Below, piece after piece: positions 1-6,901 of a stretch of DNA of 13,661 nucleotides. The stretch's first letter is position 1. Every line of letters starts with the position of its first letter. The notes below the pieces were generated by a model, which saw only the letters and a program-made list of their open reading frames with translations, did no database searches and was not told where the DNA came from. Source of the DNA: CAZTWC01 sp964617105 [NCBI: uncultured Myxococcia bacterium] (GTDB lineage Bacteria; CAZTWC01); NCBI GenBank assembly GCA_964617105.1, contig CAZTWC010000008.1, positions 21,939-35,599 on the forward strand. Reading direction: 5' to 3'. A program made the translations under genes and the position numbers.

Positions 1-547
1 AATCCACCACGATTTTTAAACCTTCTAGATTGTATTCCAGGGGAAAGAGAGATTTTAAAAAAACGATATAGCGACCGGTAGCATCATCTATTCTAAAGGC
101 TTTACCAACTTCGGTATAAGTAGGCCGCATATCGTCCAGACGGTTTCCAAACACCAACTCTTCAATCTCCATCTCCTGCCGGTCATCCAGTTTAAAGCCC
201 TGGTGGTTGAAAAACTTGATACCATTATCTTGAAAAGCATTGTGAGAGGCGGAGATCACCACTCCGGCATCGGCGCGCATACTTTTGGTGATAAAGGCGA
301 TGCCAGGGGTTGGCAAAGGACCTACCAGCATCACATCCGCGCCCATAGAACATATGCCGGCGGCCATGGCAGTTTCGAACATATACCCGCTCAATCTGGT
401 GTCCTTGCCGATAACTATCCGCTGCCGTTTAGTCTGGTGCCTGAGAATGTAGCTAATAGCCCGCCCCAGTTGCATGGCGGTTTCTGTGGTCATGGGCTCA
501 ACGTTGGCCACTCCTCTTATACCATCAGTGCCAAATAGTTTTTTCAT
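1..547 (-). CDS. glmM: Phosphoglucosamine mutase GlmM, N-terminal part (cut by window edge)
   Basis: GlmM interconverts glucosamine-6-phosphate and glucosamine-1-phosphate in the cytoplasm, on the way to UDP-GlcNAc for peptidoglycan and lipopolysaccharide. About 182 codons are visible; the frame runs off the left edge, so roughly the first 40% of a ~450-residue enzyme is present. Diagnostic features are the N-terminus [12 protein letters not shown], the [11 protein letters not shown] segment (~45-55) and the phosphoserine loop VISASHN (~97-103), where Ser101 should carry the catalytic phosphate, followed by DNGIKFF. The residue after SASHN is Ala, where many family members have Pro; this is probably a harmless variant. 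The ATG at 547 lies one base after the cdaR stop (TAACATG) and has an AAGGA ribosome-binding site 5 nt upstream inside the end of cdaR, so translation is probably coupled. It is the last visible gene of the cdaA-cdaR-glmM unit, in which CdaA and GlmM are known to interact physically in Firmicutes. Confidence 0.96.
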   Translation of the reverse strand, partial: MKKLFGTDGIRGVANVEPMTTETAMQLGRAISYILRHQTKRQRIVIGKDTRLSGYMFETAMAAGICSMGADVMLVGPLPTPGIAFITKSMRADAGVVISASHNAFQDNGIKFFNHQGFKLDDRQEMEIEELVFGNRLDDMRPTYTEVGKAFRIDDATGRYIVFLKSLFPLEYNLEGLKIVVD

Positions 548-548
548 G

Positions 549-1481
549 TTATTCCTTCTTTCGTACCTCAACCCACGGGAGATCACCGATGATGGTCACC
601 CCTTTGGGCATATCGGTTACTTCCAGTTTTAGTTTATTGTTTTCCTGGAGATTGTTTGGGTCGAAATTCGAGGGTAATTTAATGGAGTATGATAATTGCT
701 GAGAATCAATACTATCTAATAATAGTTTCGGTCCTTTGACTTTTAAAGGTGCCTTTTGATTTACCAGTTCAAGATTGTGCAATAGTTCGGAGTGGTTAAT
801 AGGGACATCCAGGAAGGTTTTTTGGGCTAATTCCTCCTGAATGGTAAAGGCTATTTTATAGGGCTCAGGAGTAATCAGTTGAATATGAGCACTGGAAAAA
901 GTAATCTTTACCTTCTGGGAAAAACTCTTGAACAGGTCGGTTATATCCAGATGTTCGGTCATTAAAAACTCAATATTACGAATATCTCCAGCTGGTCCGG
1001 AAATTTTTATCTTTTTGGGTGAGACTTCATATTTGACCAAATTGTAGCCGTTGGCGACTTTCCCCTTGATATTGGCTACCACTGGGACTGTCTTTTCAAC
1101 CTTTTTTTCCAGGAAGATCTTCACCTGGGCGGGATTAATGGTGGTTACAATGAGTCCAGGCGGCAGGGTTATCATCTCCCGGTTAAGATAATAGACCGAT
1201 TTACCGGCTTCCTGGTTGCTTAAATCAATTTTCAGGGGAGGCAAATCCTGTAAATCCAACCTTTTTATGGCTGTCCATGGGCCGTTGATCGTTACGTTGA
1301 TTTTGTCTATCAGATTGTTGGTAATCAAAAAACCTGGGGGCGGATTTACCACCAGTTTCACATTGGTGCCGATAGAGGAATCGGTTTTGACTTCCAGCCG
1401 GGCGTATAGGAAGAGTCCGATGCTGAGGAGAATCGATAGTATTTTTATACCAAGGTTGTCTAAAAAGAGATTTCTTATCAT
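549..1481 (-). CDS. cdaR: YbbR-domain protein, CdaA regulator CdaR
   Basis: Membrane-anchored YbbR-repeat protein of 310 residues, the usual partner and regulator of the diadenylate cyclase CdaA. A single transmembrane segment spans about residues 11-27 ([15 protein letters not shown]). The rest should lie outside the cytoplasmic membrane as about three YbbR-type beta-rich repeats (roughly 35-125, 130-215 and 222-307). These repeats recur with the pattern 'V.v...G....GY.l....v.P..v.i.GP...l..I'. Bacillus CdaR usually has four repeats, so this is a shorter form. The identification rests on domain character plus its place between cdaA (12 bases upstream) and glmM (1 base downstream). The ATG at 1481 has no recognisable Shine-Dalgarno sequence (upstream AAGTAACGTCCAA), so coupling to cdaA translation is likely. 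Whether it activates or represses the cyclase here cannot be read from sequence. Confidence 0.9.
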   Translation of the reverse strand: MIRNLFLDNLGIKILSILLSIGLFLYARLEVKTDSSIGTNVKLVVNPPPGFLITNNLIDKINVTINGPWTAIKRLDLQDLPPLKIDLSNQEAGKSVYYLNREMITLPPGLIVTTINPAQVKIFLEKKVEKTVPVVANIKGKVANGYNLVKYEVSPKKIKISGPAGDIRNIEFLMTEHLDITDLFKSFSQKVKITFSSAHIQLITPEPYKIAFTIQEELAQKTFLDVPINHSELLHNLELVNQKAPLKVKGPKLLLDSIDSQQLSYSIKLPSNFDPNNLQENNKLKLEVTDMPKGVTIIGDLPWVEVRKKE

Positions 1482-1493
1482 TTGGACGTTACT

Positions 1494-2294
1494 TTATCGA
1501 GATTTAATTTTGGCCCTAAACAGATTTTGCAGAACTGTAATCAAAAGATTTCCATCAATATCCCTGGTAATTTGGCCATCAGTCACCAAAGATATTTTCC
1601 CCGCCTCTTCAGAAATTACAATAACCACTGCATCGGTTTCCTCGCTCAATCCAATAGCGGCCCGGTGCCTGGAACCCATATTTCTGGCAATGTGAGTATT
1701 CATGGAGAGGGGAAGGAAACAGCCGGCTGCTGTAACCCGACCCTCCTGGATGATAATTGCCCCGTCATGAATTGGCGATGCCGGGCTAAAAATGGATTGG
1801 ATCAACTGGCGGGATACCCGGGCATCGATTTTTACGCCGCCTTCGGTATAGTCGGTGAGGTCCGCCTCCTTTTCCAATACGATCAAGGCCCCCCATTTTT
1901 TTTTCGCCAGTTGTACGGAGGATTTCATCAGTTCATCGTAAAAGGAGATCTCTTCCCGGTAAGTCAAGCGTCCCAGTAGGGTGCCTTTGCCCATTTCACT
2001 TAATACCCGGCGGATATCGTGTTGAAAGACCACCACAATCAGTAAAATAAGGCTATTGATAAAATTATCCACTATCCAGTTGAGGGTATTCAGGCCGAAA
2101 TAGCGGGAAAAGGAGATACCAATAGAGATCAGGGCCAGGCCGATCACCATGTAAAATGCCCTGGTTCCTTTAATTAGCAACAAAATACGGTAAATAAGAT
2201 AGTAGATTATCAGGATGTCCAGGGCGATAAAAAAATAGTTACCCAGTCCACCAGGGGTTCTTAAAATAGTTAGGTAATTGATAATGTCCGACAT
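1494..2294 (-). CDS. cdaA: Membrane diadenylate cyclase CdaA
   Basis: CdaA condenses two ATP into cyclic di-AMP, a second messenger tied to osmolyte transport, potassium balance and envelope integrity. The 266-residue length matches the CdaA class. The N-terminal third has three hydrophobic segments (about 20-41, 46-62 and 76-90), followed by the family linker FQHDIRRVLSEMGKG. The DAC catalytic domain (about 105-260) shows the two signature motifs: DGA (177-179, in SPIHDGAIII) and the RHR loop (209-211, in GSRHRAAIGLSE). Both catalytic motifs are intact, so it should be active. The start at 2294 is the only plausible one, although no Shine-Dalgarno sequence precedes it. The gene lies 41 bases after pcm and 12 before cdaR on the same strand. 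The familiar ftsH-folP neighbours seen before cdaA in some Gram-negatives are absent here; pcm takes their place. Confidence 0.96.
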   Translation of the reverse strand: MSDIINYLTILRTPGGLGNYFFIALDILIIYYLIYRILLLIKGTRAFYMVIGLALISIGISFSRYFGLNTLNWIVDNFINSLILLIVVVFQHDIRRVLSEMGKGTLLGRLTYREEISFYDELMKSSVQLAKKKWGALIVLEKEADLTDYTEGGVKIDARVSRQLIQSIFSPASPIHDGAIIIQEGRVTAAGCFLPLSMNTHIARNMGSRHRAAIGLSEETDAVVIVISEEAGKISLVTDGQITRDIDGNLLITVLQNLFRAKIKSR

Positions 2295-2335
2295 GCGATT
2301 TTTGGCGATAAAAAATATTTTAGATTTATTTGTTC

Positions 2336-3124
2336 TTATCCATCCTGGGCTTTTCCGGTCATGGGCACAAAGCGTACTGGCAGTGACCGTATCTTTTCAA
2401 CCTGGCCGTTCGATTTTTTCTTTAGCAGGATTAACTCTTGAAAAAAGGAGCCCACCGGGATAATCATGTGTCCGCCAGGTTTTAACTGTTCTACCAGGGG
2501 GGAGGGGATATGATCGGGGGCTGCCGTAACCATAATGGCGTCAAAGGGAGCCTTCTCTTTCCAGCCCTGATAGCCATCGCCTATTTTGACCTCTAGATTT
2601 TGGTAATTTAAACTACGCAGAATTTTTTGGGCCTCTAAACCCAGCGGTTCAACGATTTCAACGGTGTAAACCTGCCTAACTATCTCGGCCAAAACAGCCG
2701 CCTGGTATCCCGATCCGGTACCGATCTCAAGTACCCGGTGCCCAGATTCTAATGATAAAGCCTCGGTCATAAAGGCAACGATGTAGGGTTGCGATATAGT
2801 CTGGTTGTGACCAATGGGCAGGGGATGATCCTCATAGGCTTCATTCCAGTGCTCCCTGGGAACGAAAAAGTGCCTTTTAACCTTGCGCATCGCCAGTAGC
2901 ACTGCCTGGTCCTTTATGCCCCGCTTGACAATTTGGTTCTGAACCATTTGAGTTCGCAAACGGCTGTATTCCAGTTCCCTGGCCTCGGTAATCCCGTTAT
3001 CTGTATCCATGGTGCTGCCGTCACCCTTTTGAGAATTTTTTTTACAGGAGAATATACCCATAAATATCAATAGAGAGGTAAAAATAAGTAATCGATACGG
3101 TAAAAAATTATCCATAGTAACCAT
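2336..3124 (-). CDS. pcm: Protein-L-isoaspartate O-methyltransferase with lipoprotein signal peptide
   Basis: PIMT transfers a methyl group from S-adenosylmethionine to isoaspartyl residues in aged proteins so that they can revert to aspartate. The core (about 55-262) is complete: QTISQPYIVAFMTEAL (108-123), SAM-binding motif I VLEIGTGSGY (131-140), DAIMVTAAP (195-203), and the family C-terminus VRFVPMTG (250-257). The front is unusual. Residues 1-26 form a hydrophobic leader ending in IFSC with Cys27, followed by a polar KKNSQKGDG linker, just as in the other lipoproteins of this window. The enzyme is therefore probably lipidated outside the cytoplasm, which raises the question of SAM supply. 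No Shine-Dalgarno precedes the ATG at 3124. Met4 (ATG at 3115) is a possible alternative start, and Met39 would give a cytoplasmic form. The function call is firm; the location is inferred. Confidence 0.93.
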   Translation of the reverse strand: MVTMDNFLPYRLLIFTSLLIFMGIFSCKKNSQKGDGSTMDTDNGITEARELEYSRLRTQMVQNQIVKRGIKDQAVLLAMRKVKRHFFVPREHWNEAYEDHPLPIGHNQTISQPYIVAFMTEALSLESGHRVLEIGTGSGYQAAVLAEIVRQVYTVEIVEPLGLEAQKILRSLNYQNLEVKIGDGYQGWKEKAPFDAIMVTAAPDHIPSPLVEQLKPGGHMIIPVGSFFQELILLKKKSNGQVEKIRSLPVRFVPMTGKAQDG

Positions 3125-3126
3125 AT

Positions 3127-3156
3127 ATTATACAATAATGACCAAAAAAAATGCAA
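3127..3156 (-). promoter_or_regulatory. Candidate promoter for pcm-cdaA-cdaR-glmM
   Basis: On the minus strand a perfect TATAAT (3132-3127) stands 18 nt after TTGCAT (3156-3151). Transcription would start near 3120, downstream of the ATG at 3124 and only about five bases before Met4 of pcm (3115). If this promoter is real, the message is nearly leaderless from Met4, consistent with the missing ribosome-binding site. The region is very AT-rich, so chance matches are easy. Confidence 0.35.
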
Positions 3157-3172
3157 CTATAAATAAAGGTTA

Positions 3173-3200
3173 TTGAAATTAAAAAAAAATGTATTATACT
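3173..3200 (+). promoter_or_regulatory. Candidate sigma-70-type promoter for the TPR lipoprotein gene
   Basis: TTGAAA (3173-3178), a 16-nt spacer and TATACT (3195-3200) fit a housekeeping promoter. The predicted start near 3207 leaves a leader of about 40 nt. An AGGAG ribosome-binding site at 3233-3237 lies 8 nt before the ATG at 3246. The promoter sits in the 121-base divergent gap shared with pcm. Confidence 0.55.
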
Positions 3201-3245
3201 TCATCAATGTAGTAGCAGATATTTTCTTAACCAGGAGTAAGATTT

Positions 3246-4763
3246 ATGAGTTGGTACAAAGTAATTGCTAAATGCCTGTTGATTTTTTCTCTCTCGGCGC
3301 TGGTTTTTTCTTGCGCTAAAAGCAGTGGTCCGGCAACGCCCGCATCCCCGGTCAAGGCTGTTAAACAGCAGGAGAGTGTTTCCTCTCTGTTGGCCGATAT
3401 TTTCAGTTTGGAAAAGCGCCTGATTACTGAGAATAAAGATGCTGTACAAAAAAAATACCGGCAGCAGATTACTGCACATCCCAATGTGGCTAAATATGAG
3501 ATACTTCAAGCCTGGAGCATACCTCAGAACGAAGAGAGAATGAACCAATGGGGTAAGTTGAGGCAGAAATATCCCCAAAACGATTATATTGAATTAGGCC
3601 GGGCAGAGGTGTTTGCCGCCTGGAAAATGAAACACGAATGTAAATCGATTTTGGATAAAATTGATAATAAATCGCCTGTGGTCGGTTTTAGGCATAGAGT
3701 TTACGGGTTTTTATTCTATCAGAAAGGGGAGTTGGACCAAGCGGTTACCTATTATACTAAGGCAGTGGAAACCTTTCCTCAGGATTATCGGTCCCACTCT
3801 TCTTTGGCCACCATTTATATGAAGCAGCAAAAAATAGATTTGGCAAAAAAAGCATTTCAACAGTGTGCAGAACTGGCGCCTTCACTATATGAACCCCATT
3901 TTCAACTGGCCAAGATTTATGAAAAACAGGGCAATAAAGATGCTCAGATAGAGGCGTTGAAAATGGCCTTTAAGGCGGATAATCAGAATTTTGAGGTAGC
4001 CCAACTTCTGGGTAACCTGTTTTTAGAGAAAAAAGAATGGCCGGAATCGATTAAGTATTTTGAGAAAGCATTGAAAATAAAGCCGGATTGGCCCTCTATT
4101 CATGCTCACCTGGCCAAACTGTACCGGGCTTTGAATAAACCGGAAGAGGAGTTAATCCAGTTAGAAAAAGTGTTGGAGATCAACCCCAACCAGTTGGATG
4201 TGCTGGCCCGTTTTTCCCAGGTTCATTTTCAGCGGGGAAATTTGGATGTGGCCATGGATAACTTTAAAGATATCTTGAATGCTCAAGAGGGAAACTTGAT
4301 GGCTCTCCATGGGGTGGCAAAAATTTATCACCGCTGGAACAAATACCGGCAGGCGATTGAATATTACCGCCTCTACTTTAAGGTGGAAAAGGATAAACAA
4401 TTGTTGGAAAGCGAGCGTAAAGCCTACCAAAAGATATTGGGCCAGATAAAATACCAGCCCGACACCTTGAAGGGGAAAACTTTGCAGAAGGCATACCGCG
4501 TATTGGTGGGCTCCTTGAAGCAACTATACGAAGAGCGCCTGAAAATCAAACGCAAATTGGTTTGGAAAGGAACCATCAAATATAAAGTAGAAGTTGGAGA
4601 CAATGGTAATATTAAAAGGATAGAAGAGATAAAAAATACCCTCCACGACCCTTTTGTAGAAGCCTGCCTCTATTGGAATTTGATGGACACTCAGTTGTCA
4701 GGCACCAGAAAGGGCCGGTACACTGTGCCTTTTAACATCGATTTTACTCCAAAAATGAAGTAG
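3246..4763 (+). CDS. TPR lipoprotein with TonB/AgmX-like C-terminal domain
   Basis: A 505-residue predicted outer-membrane lipoprotein; the exact role is unknown. The signal peptide ends in ALVFSC, with Cys23 as the lipidation site and Ala at +2, which does not match the Asp inner-membrane retention signal known from enterobacteria. A low-complexity Ala/Pro/Ser linker (~24-40) leads into helical sequence. Roughly six or seven tetratricopeptide repeats follow (~146-380), for example YQKGELDQAVTYYTKAVE (158-175) and LEKKEWPESIKYFEKAL (260-276). The end (~435-502) resembles the TonB C-terminal/AgmX-PglI fold: KGTIKYKVEVGDNGNIKRIE, then a predicted helix with a Cys, then YTVPFNIDF. In AgmX/PglI-like proteins of delta-proteobacteria such a domain is linked to envelope machinery, so a scaffolding role is plausible. 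The gene stands alone between divergent pcm and convergent queE, with its own promoter. Confidence 0.85.
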   Translation: MSWYKVIAKCLLIFSLSALVFSCAKSSGPATPASPVKAVKQQESVSSLLADIFSLEKRLITENKDAVQKKYRQQITAHPNVAKYEILQAWSIPQNEERMNQWGKLRQKYPQNDYIELGRAEVFAAWKMKHECKSILDKIDNKSPVVGFRHRVYGFLFYQKGELDQAVTYYTKAVETFPQDYRSHSSLATIYMKQQKIDLAKKAFQQCAELAPSLYEPHFQLAKIYEKQGNKDAQIEALKMAFKADNQNFEVAQLLGNLFLEKKEWPESIKYFEKALKIKPDWPSIHAHLAKLYRALNKPEEELIQLEKVLEINPNQLDVLARFSQVHFQRGNLDVAMDNFKDILNAQEGNLMALHGVAKIYHRWNKYRQAIEYYRLYFKVEKDKQLLESERKAYQKILGQIKYQPDTLKGKTLQKAYRVLVGSLKQLYEERLKIKRKLVWKGTIKYKVEVGDNGNIKRIEEIKNTLHDPFVEACLYWNLMDTQLSGTRKGRYTVPFNIDFTPKMK

Positions 4764-4776
4764 TCATTTATTTTGT

Positions 4777-5424
4777 CTACCGGGCTCGGGCGTCCTCTTC
4801 CCAGATGAATTTGTGTATCTGCAATTGAAAAATTACATCCAGGCCATCATTGAGGATCCATTGGCATAATTGTTGGGGTGGCAATATACTGAAAACCGGG
4901 GAGAATATAATTTTAGCCGGTATATTATTTATCAGCGACAGGAGCTCTTTGGCCCACCTATAATCGTCAATATTGGCGATAACAAACTTGACCTGGTCCT
5001 CTTTTACCAGGTGGAGAAGATTACATAGCATATTATCCTGGTGATGTCCGGAAGAGGGGCATTTGATATCCATAATTGCCACGGCTTTCCCTTTTAGCGG
5101 GGTGATATCGATGCTGCCGTTGGTTTCGACTAAAACTTTATAACCTTTGGTAGTCAAGGCATCCAAAAGAAGTGGAAGAGCGTTTTGCAGCAGGGGCTCC
5201 CCTCCGGTCAGTTCTACCAGGCGGCAAGGATATTGGGCAATATGGTCTAGAATATCCGCTAAAGTTAACCAGTGTCCGCCTCGTTGAGCATAAGAGGTAT
5301 CACAATAGGCACAATTGAGGTTACAGCCGGCAAAGCGGATAAAAATACAGGGCCTGCCGATATGGTCAGATTCACCCTGGATGCTGTAAAAAATTTCGCA
5401 AATTTTATAACTATTCTTATTCAC
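4777..5424 (-). CDS. queE: 7-carboxy-7-deazaguanine synthase QueE (radical SAM)
   Basis: QueE converts 6-carboxy-tetrahydropterin to 7-carboxy-7-deazaguanine, the radical-SAM ring contraction leading to preQ0 and queuosine tRNA modification. The 215-residue length is normal. Visible signatures are EIFYSIQGES near the start, the cluster-binding CNLNCAYC (Cys34, Cys38, Cys41, a CX3CX2C motif), TGGEPLL (73-79) for SAM contacts, IMDIKCPSSG, and the C-terminal QLQIHKFIW. The start is GTG at 5424, which overlaps the TGA stop of queD as GTGA, so the two genes should be translationally coupled. It converges on the TPR gene with only 13 bases between the stops and no room for a separate terminator. 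No queC or queF is visible, so the rest of the pathway lies elsewhere, or the product feeds another 7-deazapurine route. Confidence 0.95.
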   Translation of the reverse strand: MNKNSYKICEIFYSIQGESDHIGRPCIFIRFAGCNLNCAYCDTSYAQRGGHWLTLADILDHIAQYPCRLVELTGGEPLLQNALPLLLDALTTKGYKVLVETNGSIDITPLKGKAVAIMDIKCPSSGHHQDNMLCNLLHLVKEDQVKFVIANIDDYRWAKELLSLINNIPAKIIFSPVFSILPPQQLCQWILNDGLDVIFQLQIHKFIWEEDARAR

Positions 5425-5822
5425 ACCAGGTCCAATTCAGGGTCTAAATAGTAACTTGCACAGGAGGTATCCGTTTCCCAGACCGTTACCCGGGTGACCC
5501 GTTTTCTGCTGTCGTCTATGTGCTCTGCCGCTTTTTTAAAAATTATCTCGGCAATATTTTCCGCGGTGGGATTGACCTTTTGGAAATCAGGAAGGCTGTT
5601 TAATATCTGGTGATCAAAGTGTTCTATTATTTGGTTCAGAGTATGTTTTAAATCCTTAAAATCGATAACCATACCGCATTTGTCCAAATGGGTGGCAGAC
5701 ACATACAACCTGACCCGCCAGTTATGACCGTGAATGTTTTCACATTTGCCTTTGTGCCCAGATAATGAATGGGCGGAAGAAAAGCTGCTTTCTTTATAAA
5801 TAATATAATGACTATTACCCAT
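5421..5822 (-). CDS. queD: 6-carboxy-tetrahydropterin synthase QueD
   Basis: QueD turns dihydroneopterin triphosphate into 6-carboxy-tetrahydropterin, the substrate of QueE encoded immediately downstream. The chosen 133-residue form starts at the ATG at 5822, because AAGGAG sits 5 nt before it and because the family normally begins just before the first strand (here YIIYKESSFSSAH). The longer open frame, reaching back to 5948, would add 42 residues that overlap the divergent gene and have no family counterpart. Zinc ligands are His18 (FSSAH) and His31/His33 (NIHGHNW), with catalytic Cys27 (GKCENIHGH). Later conserved features are MVIDFKDLK (51-59), HFDHQILN (68-75), NPTAENIAE (84-92) and VWETDTSCASY (114-124). 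All key residues are present. It forms an operon with queE through a GTGA overlap. Confidence 0.95.
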   Translation of the reverse strand: MGNSHYIIYKESSFSSAHSLSGHKGKCENIHGHNWRVRLYVSATHLDKCGMVIDFKDLKHTLNQIIEHFDHQILNSLPDFQKVNPTAENIAEIIFKKAAEHIDDSRKRVTRVTVWETDTSCASYYLDPELDLV

Positions 5823-5827
5823 AACTA

Positions 5828-5833
5828 CTCCTT
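5828..5833 (-). promoter_or_regulatory. Ribosome-binding site that fixes the queD start
   Basis: AAGGAG on the minus strand ends 5 nt before the ATG at 5822. It supports the short 133-residue QueD over the extended frame. The same bases overlap the -35 box of the divergent promoter at 5832-5837. Confidence 0.8.
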
Positions 5834-5860
5834 GACAGGTAAAGAATATCACAATAATAT
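5832..5860 (+). promoter_or_regulatory. Candidate promoter for the 70-residue protein
   Basis: A perfect TTGACA (5832-5837) is followed after 17 nt by TAATAT (5855-5860). Predicted initiation near 5867 gives a leader of about 73 nt before the ATG at 5940. It is divergent to queD. Confidence 0.55.
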
Positions 5861-5939
5861 TTATCAGAAATTTTAAGTAGTGTCTATCCGGGAATTTATC
5901 TGGAGGCAGATATTGGCAATTTTTGTTAAGGATGAAAAA

Positions 5940-6152
5940 ATGGTGCAATTATTGCTTAAATATAAAGTGCAACTTAGATGCCTTAAAATGGAAGATATGA
6001 TTGATGGTAAATACAAATGCACTCTTGAAAACAAAACCGCTGTAAAACCTTTAGTTTATCGAGGGCAGCGATTGGAACTGTGGTTCAAGGAGTCTGGCGA
6101 GCCTGTGGCAAAAAAAGGACAGTTTGTGGTAAAAGAAATACACCTGTCTTGA
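5940..6152 (+). CDS. Small hypothetical protein, 70 residues
   Basis: I do not recognise this protein. The ATG at 5940 is preferred over the GTG at 5880 because AAGGA lies about 7 nt before it, while nothing resembling a ribosome-binding site precedes the GTG. The product (MVQLLLKYKVQLRCLKMEDM...) has no signal peptide or transmembrane segment, one Cys at position 14 and a basic composition. Alternating hydrophobic residues (YKCTLENKTAV, QRLELWFKES, GQFVVKEIHL) suggest a small beta-rich fold, perhaps a barrel or SH3-like domain. It has a good promoter just upstream and is followed by a hairpin at 6170-6189, so it may be its own transcription unit or the first gene before the lipoprotein series. 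It could still be a fortuitous frame, but the combination of promoter, ribosome-binding site and hairpin argues against that. Confidence 0.6.
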   Translation: MVQLLLKYKVQLRCLKMEDMIDGKYKCTLENKTAVKPLVYRGQRLELWFKESGEPVAKKGQFVVKEIHLS

Positions 6153-6169
6153 TCTAAGGGGTTGATTAG

Positions 6170-6189
6170 CAGTGCCCGGACGGGTACTG
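6170..6189 (+). terminator. Stable hairpin after the 70-residue gene, possible terminator
   Basis: CAGTGCCC and GGGTACTG form an 8-bp stem with one G-U pair around the loop GGAC, 17 bases after the stop codon. The following bases ATTAGTTTCT are only moderately T-rich. A second, weaker pairing, ACTGAT (6186-6191) with ATCAGT (6213-6218) across a 21-nt loop, is followed by a run of Ts, so termination may occur there instead. The two structures share bases 6186-6189 and are mutually exclusive, which resembles an attenuator. I have no direct evidence for regulation. Confidence 0.4.
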
Positions 6190-6245
6190 ATTAGTTTCTA
6201 GATGCTATTCAGATCAGTTTTTTATTGGTTTAGTTTTATAATAAC

Positions 6246-6253
6246 AAGGAGGT
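6246..6253 (+). promoter_or_regulatory. Strong ribosome-binding site of first LPP20-like lipoprotein
   Basis: AAGGAGGT is a full anti-16S match, 7 nt before the ATG at 6261, and the strongest such site in the window. It suggests high expression of the first lipoprotein of the series. Confidence 0.8.
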
Positions 6254-6260
6254 ATTTCAG

Positions 6261-6875
6261 ATGAAACATTGGTTAAAAATTGTTGTGTTGATGGTAATTG
6301 TCCTATCCTTGCCCCTGTTTTTTTCCTGCAAGAGCGCCCAGCCTATTCCCGGTTCTAAAAAGTGTCTTTCCAGTTGTGAATGGGCCGATTGGGCAACCTC
6401 TTTCAATGAGTTAAACGACAAAAAATTCAAGCCTTTTTTAGGGACATCCCGCCAGTATACCATGGAGCAGAGAGCGTTGAGTGATGCCCGGATAGATGCC
6501 TATAAGCAGGCGGTTGATTCCATGGGATTGTTCGCCAAACGTAAGATAAACGAAGTTATCTCCCAGGTGGGAGCATCGGATGATATAATCAACGAAGGGG
6601 TGGTCAGGGATGAGATGACTAAATTAAAGGCCCAGGGTGCAACTATTGGTGAGATAAAACATCAGCAGGTGCAATACTGGGAGAAATACACGGGCACTGG
6701 GGTAGAATATTTTTATGTGGCCAAAATTATCTATATGGTACCCCGTGATGCCATCAAGAAAATGATGCAGGATATTTTGCAGAAGCAGGCACAGGCCGCT
6801 AAGGTGGAAAAAGATCGGGTCAATATTGAGCGGGCTATGGAGAAGATGAAGGAGATGGAAACCGATAAGTGGTAA
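6261..6875 (+). CDS. LPP20/FlgP-like lipoprotein, copy 1 of 3
   Basis: A 204-residue predicted lipoprotein, first of three paralogues. The signal peptide ends in LFFSC with Cys23 as lipidation site and Lys at +2. Two further cysteines (Cys35 and Cys39, KKCLSSCEWADW) occur only in this copy and could form a disulphide. The shared domain spans about 57-160: KPFLGTSRQYTMEQRALSDARIDAYKQAVDSMG... carries the family pattern 'F.GtS......E..A..DA..dA...i...G', then INEVISQVGASDDIINEGVV, and ends with 'V.YFYVAKIIYMV'. Residues 175-204 are a charged helix (VEKDRVNIERAMEKMKEMET, ending KW) that recurs in copy 2. LPP20-family lipoproteins include Helicobacter Lpp20 and FlgP of the flagellar outer-membrane disc, so an outer-membrane structural role is plausible. 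No flagellar gene is visible. The assignment is by motif recognition only. Confidence 0.8.
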   Translation: MKHWLKIVVLMVIVLSLPLFFSCKSAQPIPGSKKCLSSCEWADWATSFNELNDKKFKPFLGTSRQYTMEQRALSDARIDAYKQAVDSMGLFAKRKINEVISQVGASDDIINEGVVRDEMTKLKAQGATIGEIKHQQVQYWEKYTGTGVEYFYVAKIIYMVPRDAIKKMMQDILQKQAQAAKVEKDRVNIERAMEKMKEMETDKW

Positions 6876-6901
6876 GGTTATTTCAAAAGGAGTAAGGTTT
6901 T

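Noticed and set aside
1216-1979. Two long plus-strand open frames across cdaR and cdaA
   Set aside because: They lie antisense to genes with intact family motifs, have no recognisable domains, and look like products of codon bias in the real genes.
3204-3578. Minus-strand open frames overlapping the start of the TPR lipoprotein gene
   Set aside because: They cover the promoter, signal peptide and linker of a well-supported plus-strand gene and resemble no protein family.
5880-5939. GTG start at 5880 adding 20 residues to the small plus-strand protein
   Set aside because: No ribosome-binding site precedes the GTG, whereas AAGGA is well placed before the ATG at 5940.
5823-5948. Upstream extension of queD by 42 residues to 5948
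   Set aside because: AAGGAG sits correctly before the ATG at 5822, the family starts there, and the extension would overlap the divergent promoter and small gene.
6237-6242. Perfect TATAAT just before the first LPP20-like gene as a -10 box
   Set aside because: Transcription would start near 6249, inside the AAGGAGGT ribosome-binding site, and no -35 box lies at the right distance.
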